Part shown: in pieces, positions 11,601 through 23,600 of the stretch
Position numbering within the stretch: position 1 is the stretch's first letter
Layout of the letters: each line of letters begins with the position of its first letter
Assembly: GCA_911728455.2 (NCBI GenBank)
Contig: OU452226.1
Coordinates: 25,575,128 to 25,639,127 of the forward strand
Source of the DNA: Marthasterias glacialis
Lineage: Eukaryota > Echinodermata > Asteroidea > Forcipulatida > Asteriidae
Length of the DNA stretch: 64,000 nucleotides
Direction of reading: 5' to 3'
Program-made: the position numbers and the translations under genes
The notes under the pieces: model-generated
Databases searched by the model: none
Told to the model about the DNA's origin: nothing
Seen by the model: only the letters and a program-made list of their open reading frames with translations

Positions 11601-14600
11601 CTTACCATCATTGGAAAGAGAAAGATTGGATCTTTCTAATGATGGTCAAATAAAATAAGGTTGCTATTGTGCAATCCCTTCAAATTGGAATGCAGGGTTC
11701 TCCCCATGCACAAGCTAGCGCGGGCCGATACACAGAAATTATGGCCGATACGCAAAGAAAAAAAATAATAATATTTTATTTTATGTTATTTTTTTTTATT
11801 TTAATAGCGAATTCACGAAAAATCCTATCATAAAACCATTTTAAATGCTCCAGATCGCACAGTAGAGCTTTTCAAACCAAACATAAACATTAAATAAAAA
11901 CATTCCAAGGACCTGCTACCAATTCAATGTGCTTCGGCCACACTTAGGTCCAGAATCACCCAGTTTTGAAAAATCCTGGGGAGAACAGAGTTTGTAAAAA
12001 TGGCCTTTGAAAAAAAAGCTTTCTGTTGTGTAAGAACGCTTGAGTGGTCAAACAATGCGTCACCAGTGGTTATTTATGTCAAAAAAATTCGGTAACAAAA
12101 GGGTTAAACTTTAGTGTCGGGTTTCCAAAGTTTTAATCGTGCCCCCTGGCGGAATTAATTTTCGGGACAGCCTGAATAATTTGTTTTTGAAAATATTGTT
12201 GTCACAATGAAACCCAGACTGAACAAAGCAGAGACAACAAAAGTTTAAATAAAAAGCGCTGGGATTTATTGTTTTCTTTTGAGAAAATATGAGATGCATT
12301 CAGTGTGAATTGCAAAATCTTGGCCCTAAGCCACGGCAGATTATCATCCCGATGGCCGGAATCTATATGTTGGAACCTCGGTTCACTCGGACTTACCCAC
12401 CATTAAGCCCAATACATGGACAAACAACGATCTCTTGTAATCCTCTTTGTATAACAAAAGGACAAAAAGATAATCACTTTTCAAATCAATCATGTTTTAC
12501 ACGGTCACCCGAAACTGCAGTTTAACATGTAGCAAGATCAAAAAAGTGGGGACCAGTTGCTGTAAATCTTTATGCCTCTTTGGCTGGTTACCATGATTAA
12601 GTGTACACATAGTGGTCTAATTAAAATAGCCAATTGTAGGTGTTAGAGCAATGGTGCATTGAGATGGATACACTCGTGGGAGCAAGGTTGGGCCACTGCA
12701 TACTGGAACCCTGCCAGCTGTATGACCTTTGACATTGTTTATTTTTCATAAGTCACCCTCACCAGTTGAATAAGCACCAACATTTGTTTTCCTCAGGTTA
12801 AAAAAGAATGAGTCATTTCTTACCTATCAATTAGCCACATTGTCCCATTTAGAGAGATGTAATTGCAGGTTCCTTTCTGTTTATCAATGAGCAGGTGGAA
12901 ACAACAGGGTACGGAAAAAAAGCAACAACGATGATGAAGATGATGAAGATGATGATGAAGATGATGATAACGATAACAGTGGCTACCTTCATCCAAGCCT
13001 TCTAGGCCACTCCAAGCCTCGGCCAACACCCATGCATACTGGGGTGGGTTTATACAGAAATAAAGTGTATTTGATTCAAATTTCACCTACATGTGTATGG
13101 TTTTGATAAATTCCATCTTCCAAAACTGAATGTTGTACCTTATCTTTCAAACCCCATCTCAACATTGGTAAACTGAATGTAAATGCTTCCATTATTTGCA
13201 CAAATCAAGATGTTTGTAATAAAACCAACCTGTGAAAATGTCAGCTCATTTCGTTGTTTCATTTCTGAGAAAACGGTAAAAATGCATTCAGCATTGATGT
13301 ACGCATTGCTATAGGCAGAGTTTTCATCTCACCGAGACGAAAAACTAATTTTGGATTTTATTTCATTTATTATTTAAAAACAATAACACCTCAGGCAGAA
13401 ATATTTCGAGGAAAGTCTTCTACCATCATTATCCTTATACCATGTAAAGTATATGTGAACAGTTATGTTTTTCTTCTCACCAATGTTGAGCTGGGTGTTC
13501 AAGAGGTAGTTTTCCCACGTAAGCTGTGAAGACAGTGTCATCACAGTATTAAACAGTGTAATCTGACTCAAGATCTTAGCTCTTGGTAGGTTTTTATACA
13601 ACTATCAAGCCAGCCAGTAGTGTTGACTTGACATTTGCACATCCTGGATTTTGTTACTGGGTGTTGACATTTTGGTCTAGGTAGAATAGTGATACTGTGT
13701 AGAAAGGATTGTCTTTGCAGATTAAAAATGGCTACATGTACAGTGGTTTAGATCTGCGCTTGTGAGAGTGACAAAATTTGCAACTTATTGCAATTTGCAA
13801 TTTCTTAATAGAGCAGCCAGTTTAGTTTTCTTCCAATTAAACAAATATAACCAGACTAAGATTTGGAGCTAGTTATTAGTGTGATACATGAAACTCTTCT
13901 ACTGAGCCTTCACACTGATAAGCTAACTCCGAGGAGATACTAACTCCTGGAAATTCCTGGGGGATTCTTGAAACATGGACACTCGTTATGCTAAACCTAG
14001 GGTTACTCATGTTTCTACTCCCAAGGAGATGTTGCTAGTTCCCAAGACATTTTTTTTCTAGTTTTTCCAGGCTTAACAATTCAAGTGCGAAGAGGTTTCC
14101 CAGGACTTATTTGGGGAATTTTAACCCCGCCACCACCCCATGTTTGTTCACACTTTAGGCAATTTTCCTGGGTAGAATAAACACATGGTATGCATGTTTC
14201 ACACTTTACCCTTCTGCCAGGGAGGGGTTTCTGTAACCTGGGAAAAGGGTATTTTGGGGGTTGGGCTTGCCAGGGTTGGCAATCCAAGTGGGAAAAGGTT
14301 TCTCTGGAAAATTTATCTTATCTAATTTAGACTTACCAGGTAAATATATATTGTTTGCATAGTTCTGAGCATGCACACATTTCCGAAAGCAATGGGCTTA
14401 CCTGGTAAGTCTGCTGCCACCTAGTGTCCTAAAAAGTCTCCTGTTTTGTAAAGCCATTTCATAACAATTGGTTGTATAAAGCCATTTTATACTTTATAAC
14501 AATTCTTCCTTTCCCATTTGTGCTTAATGTTCAGACAACAACGATTCAGACATCTACCTCCATACCCCCAGTGTCATCCTACCCACCCATGGACTTCTCA

Positions 14601-17600
14601 AAGCCACCTCCGATCATAGGGTACCATGACCCAAACTTCATGGGCCCTGCAGCGGACCCAAGTCTCATGGCTACTTCAGGATACTATGACCCCAATATGT
14701 ACTCCATGTTCCCGCCCCCGCCTCCTCCCCCTCCAACGGATGGTTCAGGTGAGTGACCATACTATACATTTACATTGTGAATTAAACTCAGCCTTGAATG
14801 GGAAGGTAGTTTGTCTTAAATAACCAGTTGCCGCTGGAATTTAAAAATGTTTTTGTCCCGTCCCCCTGGTGGGATTCTTTTGGCGGAATTGTCAGAATCT
14901 TTTTTCTTTGAAAGGGTACAAAGAAACCCTGACTTGACAATGCCAAGGGAACAAAGATTCGCTTTATTGGATTGTCCGTTTTGTTTCTTGACCGTGAAAA
15001 TCTCAAATTACAGCACCGTGAATTGCAAAACATCGGCCATTACCAACGGCATAGGAGTGGCACTTAACACTGAACCATGGCTCGATTGCCGACCCATTCT
15101 GACTTCCCTCCATTGAGTCCAAATACATTGAATGAACAATGGTGGAAGCCTCTTGATGCCTCATAATCCTCTTCTTGGAACAAAAGGACAAAGATCTATA
15201 ATCGGGAATTACACAAAAAACGCCTCTCAATGGCCACAAAATTTGAGTATATTCAAGACCTTTTTTTGTCCTTGTGTGGACGAATCGTAGTGTTAGACGG
15301 CTCGTGTGTGGTCTGTGCACACTCCACAGCATAAAATGGCGTTGTACAACAGCTTCCGTTTCCAGGTAGGGGAAATATTTGCATGTATTCACGTCATTCG
15401 GTTTGTACTGGTTAAAAGCAGTGATAGAAATAACAAAACTAACAATAAAGTTTTGTTTTGTTTTTGTCTGGCCAGGGATCGCCTTATCACTACCAACAGT
15501 GCCGCCACCTCCCTTTACTGGGATGGACCCTCAGTATGTTATGTCTACTCCACATCAAAGTATCCATCCAAATCACCATGCACCCCTGGGCCGTGACACC
15601 TCAACTCTACCTCACCAAGACTCACCATCAGTGCCCCCAATGTCATCAACTCTGACAGGGTCATCTCCATCTACGGACAGCAGGTAGGAAGAAGTTCTCC
15701 CTCTGTACCATCCATAAGAGAACCAACATTTTACCAGTAGTTTTTTTAATTATTTTTTATATGCATATCTTCCATCACAAGGCCAGAAGGCCACTCGAGT
15801 TGTGGGCTACTTTTTGAAGGGATAGAAACCTGCCCCAAATGCGCAGAAACAAGACATGGCGAGATATAAACGCAAGTCTCTTCACGGCACAGCTACGAAC
15901 AGGGAGGGGTAAATGAATCCATTGCGAGACAAACATAACTGCCTCTTCCCCTATTGATAATGGTGATAATAACCCAGGTTTTCTTTGTGTGTTAGTAGGT
16001 TGTTGTTTTTTTCTTCCATTGACAAAGGATCGTATCAAATGGTCCACATTGCACAAACATGCTTCTGAATTAAATTGGGTTTTTTTCTCTCAATCAGTAA
16101 TGGTGCATTCATTTCAGTTCTCTAGTCCTCAAGAAAAAGCTGGGTCTTCACGCAACCATCCTGTGAAAATTATATCATTTTTGAATGTCACTTTTTTTTT
16201 TTTTTTAGGATAATAGTTTTGGCTTGAAGGGATGTAATCAGGCTCATAGGGAATGCTTCATAGGTCTACATGAACTTATTTAAATTTAGCCAAATTAAAA
16301 TAAGAACTGACTTTTCTGGCACATGTGAATATTTCTGGACGTTTGGTGCTACTATCGATTATTTAAAAGTTAACTTTTAGACTAAAGTTTAATCTTGACC
16401 ATTATTTAATAGGCAGGATGGGTGGCGTGTGCGTAAAGTGCTCGCCTCTCACCAATGTGTCCCTGGTTCAATTCACGGCTAAGGCCATATGTGAGAAGAG
16501 TTGTGCGTTGGTTCTCTCCTGTGCCACAAGGGTTTTTCTCCAGGCCATCAGGTTTTCCTCCCTCTGGGAAAACCAAACTCTTTTGATCTCAGGCTGTGCT
16601 CCGTGGTCATATATGGGTTGATGTGGCTGGCTGCAAAAGGCACCCTTGAATGCCTGCAGCTCAAACACGTGTAGATGCATCCTTTGCAATTATTATTAGC
16701 TTCCCAAATTATTATTTTTCTTATGTAAGTCACCCATCACAAGGCACAAGGCTAGGTGAGGGCTACAACGAAAAGAGAAAGAAAGCAGAAGAAATTAGGG
16801 CAGAAGAAAACTGTTTACATTCTGCTTAAATTGAGAAAGATTATAGCCCGCAGGGAAACAGGATACAGGCAAAGAGTTCCACAGTGAAGCAGTGCATGGG
16901 AAAAACTTGTAGAGTACATCTTAGAATTGCATTTTGGAACCGTTAAAGTGTATTATTATTATATTTGAATCACAGCGAGTCTGAAGTTCCCCAAGTGATT
17001 CCACCACCTCCAGACATCCAACCAGTTATCGACAAGCTGGCCAAGTATGTTGCCAAGAATGGCAATGACTTTGAGGCCAGCGTTCGCAGTAAGACAGACC
17101 CAAGATTTGACTTCCTTCTTCCATGGCATAAATACAATGCTTACTACATGCAGAAGAAGAAGATGTATGTGAAGGAGATGGGAGGGAAGCTGGAGGAAGG
17201 TGAAGACAATCCAAAGAAAGGTTAGTTTGGAGATTTTGGGGGTTCCTAAGAAAGAACCATGGTCATGCTTCTTCATTCAAGAGTTTCTTCTTCATTAGTT
17301 TTGAAGATTGCATTCTTTCTTATTGTTTACTTTTCACTATATTTTAAAGTGATGGCACATGTGTGTCTTTGGTTTATGTATGTGCAGTGTGTATTCTGTT
17401 GTAATAAAAGTTGTAATTATTTGAATTTGTTGCATTGAGATTTAGAATTAAACAAACAGTACTTTTATATTGTACATTTTTTAGTATTTGTCTAGATGCT
17501 TTAATATATGTATGCCTTGTATCAACCTGACTTTTGTGCTCTTTGTTTTCATTTGATATATTACAGGTTTTGTTTGTGTTTTTGTTTGTCTTTTTCTCCG

Positions 17601-20600
17601 TGTGTGGATCTTTTGTTCAATTTTATTAAAAGAAAGAGTAGATTGGAATTGGATTAGGAGTTTTATTGTCACACTTGTATAATATATACAGTGAAGTGCA
17701 TCATGGTTTTGCGTGTCTAAAAACATTTTTTTTTACAACCACTAATAATCACGTGTGTATATATACACGGTTTTACAGTAAGTATGGAATTATTAAAATA
17801 ATATTTCCCTGTACTATTGTGCTTAACTCTAGGCATGTTAACGTTTTTTTTATTGGCACAGAGATGAGTTTACTGCTAACAAAGTACTATTATTGTTGTA
17901 CTTTTATACATGAATGAATAATTACATTATTTGAGTTGATAGAATATTGTTCCTGTGAAGCTATGTATTTAGGCAGGATAGTTTTACGATTTACAATTTA
18001 CCTTAAAAACAGAATTTCAAATTAAATTTACATTTTTAGAATGATTTACAGGTGACCTTACTTAACAACCAATGCTATTATACAAATTCCTTTTCTAGTT
18101 TCTGTGAGCTTCTCCATCAAATCCAAAGGTCCTAAAGAAGACCGCCCTCTAGAGACAAAAAGTGCCCTGCCAATTGAGAGCAGTGACTCTGAGAATGAAG
18201 ATGAGAGACCTCAACCAAAACCTCTACCACCCCAAGGATTCATGCATGCTGACATAATACCTCCTGCATCCAGCCGACCAATCAGAGATGAGTTAGAACG
18301 TCGTAACATTCCAAGAGAAGAAGAGATTAGGGGTGGTGACCCTGAGGGGCAAAGGTCATGGGGTGACTATCCAGGTCAGCCACACTTAAATCCCGCTTTC
18401 AGGGATCGAACTCTTGGAGAAGGAAATAACCCTCCATATGAAGGTTACTACCGTGAGGGTTATAGAGAACCTCCACCATACAGGGAACCAGGTTATGCCG
18501 GATACCGGGAACAACAAGGTACTTATGCAGAGCAGGGACTGTCCAAACAGAGGACTGGTTTTGATCGGGGACGAATGACTGAGGATGAGTGGGAAATGAA
18601 ACAAGGTAAACTGAACTTCAAGCTTAAGAAACCCTCGTGTACAATGACATTGACAAGTTGCGGATAAAATTTATGGCATTATATTTCTCAAAAAAATGTG
18701 TTTTTTTGACCCAATAAGCCTTATTTTTGACTGCAAGAGGGCGCCCTTTGGGGGTAGATTGGGGGTCAAACCATAGTGTGGTAAACCAGATGCAAATAGA
18801 CTTCTAATAAAGCAGTTAATATACAACTTTTGAGGGTTTTTTTCATTGACAGGTTTTACCATGTAATCAGTGTAAGATATTTGCTTGGAAAATTGTATTA
18901 ACGTTTTAAAATATTGTTGTACTTTCAAAATGGAATTAGTATTGCGCCCTCTGGCTGTCAAAATATGGCCTATTCACCTATCGTCATCACCACAATAATC
19001 TTGGTTGCATCATTTGCAAAGTCACTGTCCCCGTGTGTTGTATAGTGTGGTCACATTTTGGGTGATGTGGCATTGACACCCTCACCATAATACTTACGTG
19101 CAGTTTGATTCACGAAATGGCCAGCGTGACAGACAGAAGCCAAGTATGAAGTTTGTGCAAGGGGTTAATTATTATTATTATTATTATTATTATTATTTAT
19201 TTGACCTCAACAAACATACATGGACATCAAAACGCCCAGAAAGGTTAAATCGAAAATACAACAAATTAAGTAGTCGTAAGGACTCAATAACTATACGAGC
19301 AAAAGAACACAGTAAACAACAACTAAAAGAAAAAAAAACACAATCAGGAGGGCAGCTACATGAGCAAAAACGGACGTTGAGCAGGTTAATAATTAATGTC
19401 TGAAATCATTTGTAAGGGGAGGGGGTGATTGAACTTCATGTTTGACATAGTTTAATGTTGACATACTGATCGGATAGTACAGGAAAAGTAAAACTCATTT
19501 TGCATTTTCAGAGTAATGGTTATTTTTAAAAGATTTCTATGTCTGTTACTGTTACTTGATCAATATCATTGATGTATTTATATCTTATTTAGTTTCTCAT
19601 TTTTGATTTTTTAGTTATTGTTTCACCAGAAGAATTACTATTTTTTAAAATGTGTTGCATTCACAGTGAAGATGCGTCTTGAGGACCGGCTGGCCCATGC
19701 AGCCAGAGAAAAGATGGCCTCGGCATCTAAAGATCGAATCCAACAAATGGAAAGGCGTAAGAAAGCAGCTGTATTCTTGAGTATGATCAAAGACAGACCC
19801 CAAGCTGGAGCTGCTGCTGAAATAGATAGTATTGATACAGGTAGGGCAAAACATATTACGCCATGACAAGAAAGTTTGAACTTGAACTCTACTTATTGTT
19901 TATTAACCCTCTTACTAATGGTTATTACAAGGGTTGTGGAGGGTGTTACAACTGCACACAGAATTTTGTCCATTCGTTGCATGATGTCATATTGCAGGCT
20001 GGCATAGTAATACAAAATGCTAAGAATACCAGAGTCTTATAAAGTGTACATATCTATTAATAAGGAACTCAAGGCGCTGGAACAAAGAGTAACAAGCAGA
20101 TCAGGAATTCATTAAGAAGGAATGATTATGTGAACCATTTTATGTAGCACCTTATAAGGGTTTACAAGGTGCTGCGGCGCATTCAGCAGCCACTGCCAGA
20201 AACACTGGGGCAAAGCCCTTCTCTTATAGTAATAAATAAATAATAACTGGATTTATATAGCGCCAAATTACCAAAGGATACAAGGCGCTTCTCAGTATTT
20301 TATCCAGCAAGGTATGCAGAGTTTCTTGAAGTATGAGACCTGTTCCTTTACATAGCACCATGTAACGGTTTACAAGGTGCTGCGGTGCAAGCTGCAGCTG
20401 ATCAAACCAGGAACACCGGGGTGAACCCCTTCTCTTTGCGATAAGTGCACTGGGTTCTTTTATGTGCATTACACACCACACACGACCTACAGCTTTACGT
20501 CCCATCCGAAGGATGCAGCAGTATTATTATTATTATTATTATTACTATTATTAAAGAGATTTATATAGCGCATTTCCAAAATAGACCAATGCGCTTTACA

Positions 20601-23600
20601 ATAAAAATAGAAATTAAATACAATAGAGAGCGAAAAGCACTCACACAAAACTCAAAAGAAACAGCACATAAAAAAAGTATATAAGAAAATAAAACCTGCA
20701 GGAAAAGCCTTGCGAAGATAAAATTAAACCAGCAACATTAGAATTCCTTAGGAAAGAGGAAAGAGTAATGGTTAAGTGTCTCGCTTAAGGACACAAGTGC
20801 CATGACCGGGATTCGAACCCACACTCTGCTGATCAGAAACACCAGAGCTTGAGTCCGGTGTTCTTATCGGCTCGGCCACAACACGCCACTTAGTGATAAG
20901 TGCAATGGGTTCTTTTACAAGCATTACACAATGCATGGGACCTTCAGCTTTATGTCCCGTCCAAAGGACAAAGTAATAATGGTTAAGTGTCTTGCTCAAG
21001 GACACAAGTGTCAAGACCGGGACTCGAACCCACATTCTGCTGATCAGAAACACCAGAGCTTGAGTCCAGTGCGCATGACCACTCGGCCATGACACGCCTT
21101 GTTGTGCATCTATCATTTAAAACCACAGTGGATGGAATTGAATGGTCGGATAATAGGATGCTGTGTTGATGCATTTACCACATGATTTCATATTGCAGGC
21201 AGGAATAATTGATCTACCATTCAAAACCACAGTGGGTGATATTGAATGGTCAGACTGTAAAAGTGTTGACTGTGTACTGTGTGGGTGCGTTCACCACATT
21301 ACATATCATATTGCAGGCATTATTGATCGAACGTTAAATCATAAAACCAAATGGCAGCATGTGCTAGTACAGTTTATGCATTTAACAGCTCTTTTTCTTA
21401 AAAAAAAACTGAATTAGTGAAGGGACAATACATACCAATGTGTATATTCTGGATATAGGAATGAAGTTATATTGCAAACTGTCATAAACTCAGTGATAAA
21501 TAAATAATTGATGAATAAATAAAAGTGGTATATTTAATCAGTGAAGAATGAAGGTTGCTTGAGTTTGTAGTGAGCCTTGATGAGATTGGGAAAATATTAA
21601 TCGATCAACAAATAGGACACAACACAACAAGCTAACATCAAAATTCAAGACATTGTTTATCTCTTCATCAGATGTAAACAACATTCCGACTGAATCGAAC
21701 AGTCCACCCCCAGAGAAGCAACAGCGAATCCATAGCAACGAAAAGAAACGACACAAGAAGCACAAACATAAACACAGCAGTCGACACAGCCCTTCCCCTG
21801 AAAGAAAACACAAACGTCCCCCGCGGTCATACCAGGGTGGGAACCGTGTATCCAAGGAAGCAGAATCCAAACCAAGGTCAAGGTCAATCTCTCCTGGTGG
21901 GAGGTCACGACCTGTGACACCACCGAGGTCATACCAAACAGCCTTCAATAGGTAAGAGAAAACATGATAAGATCTCAAGCTATGTCAGTTGACAGTTTAT
22001 TTTCCACTGTTATCCTTTTTATTTTTATTTTTTATGAATGGTACTGAATTTAACTAACAGCAGGGATTGATGTGAGTAAAGTATCAACGATGTTGTTGGG
22101 CCTAACACAAATTACTTCAATGTAAAGGCTATAGCGTCAGTGTCTTAATGGAAGAGTACATTTATTCTAACCATCTAGAAACAGATCATTAAACTCACCT
22201 TTAAAAGTTTCATCAAAATTGGTCTTGAAACTTTCAGAGCATTTAATAAAACACATTTCAAGATTTTATTTTGCTCTTCTCTTTGCCTTTAAAAAGTGAG
22301 GGAATAAGTGTAGATGAACACAAATGACATTTCAGGCAGAACATATTTGTCAGGAGGAGTGGTACCATTGTTAATTTTACACCAACAGTGATAAAATTAG
22401 ATGTTGTTTTTTTTTAGGGGGTTTCTCTCTTTTTTCCCCCTTTTCTTTCGTCCTTTTTTGACATGGTTTGTCCTGAGGTTTTTGTATTGTGGAATATACA
22501 AGGAGCATACTGAATGCAATCAATTCTTTGTTACATTGTTAGGTCACCAAAGCAACGGCGGAGATCTAAATCCAGATCCACCTCACCAATCCGACCTCTA
22601 CGTACCTCAGGGTCATCACCACGGAGATCAAGTAGTCTGGGTGCTCCAGGTATACCCAGCAAATCAAGGTAGGCTTTTGTCATTTCTAACAATTCATCAT
22701 TTATATAAGCAAGAATCCTCTATCAACTTTATTTTTTATTATTATTATTTTTTTACAAATAAAATTCTGTCATTTACAAACCCGTCCAAATCACTAATAT
22801 CCCACTACAATCTTAAGGTTCACACCGTATTTGGACCAAGCATAATAAATAGTTTTATTACCACTTGGGTGTTGAGTTCCTATTTATTGAATAACTGGAA
22901 CAGAATGTGGGCAATTCCAAGCGAGATTGCTTGACAATGGGTGGGGCAGAGTCAGGCAGGTGTGTGAGCTTGACTCCAAAGTAGAGTTCAAACAGAATAT
23001 TGATCCGGTAGCCAACTTGTTAGCGAATCGACGCTGACAATTTCATGTATTTTCAAACGTTTGTACTGTTACAAAGTCACAAATCAAATGGAACAACTTC
23101 ACAGAAGTTGATGGGAAACACCACTACTAAATGTTACTAGGAGTCAAGGTTTAGAACAACAAAATATATGATATTTAATGAAATAGTTGTCAATTCAAAA
23201 ATATAAAATGTAAGGGAGAGTCAAGTTAATTAAATACATTGAGAATATAATTAAATACACTACAAATATTGTGTTGATAACGGAAAGCGTGATTTTAGGA
23301 GAGGTGCCACCATTGAGAAGTAGGCTGGGGTTTGTATTCCCATGGCTGGTCCTATTCGTGGGCAGATTTGTAAGGTGTCTCTTGTAGTTGTGGCTGAAGG
23401 TGCAACATAAACGTCTGTAGACTGGATCTAGAGAGGGAGGGAGGAAGGCGGCACTGGGATGAGACGGGAGTGGACCATCAATTACAGAGGTGTGATCTCT
23501 GCTGACGGCGATAGGTGCCGGTGTGGAAGGAGATTCTGTCCGGCAGGAGATTCTGTCCGAGCATACGGCGAATTGTGTACAAACTCCTGATAGCTCCCTC

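Larger units (their letters stand above)
11366..12894. other. SFSWAP intron b-c
   Basis: Contains two ggtcgacttta-type short direct repeats (about 11440-11505), a T/A-rich tract near 11760-11810, and the dispersed repeat 12110-12640. No gene. Confidence 0.7.
13044..14534. other. SFSWAP intron c-d
   Basis: Holds the repeat 13145-13440 (inverted copy of 25430-25715), the dispersed repeat 13925-14310 and a MITE at 14330-14445. No gene seen. Confidence 0.75.
19841..21671. other. SFSWAP intron h-i, SINE-dense
   Basis: Almost entirely repeats: family A SINE pieces at 20140-21098, an (ATT)n tract near 20520-20555, and a tandem duplication at 21112-21330. Confidence 0.7.

Noticed and set aside
12820-13086. 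Minus-strand His-rich frame of 88 codons
   Set aside because: Antisense shadow of the acidic SFSWAP exon at 12895-13043.
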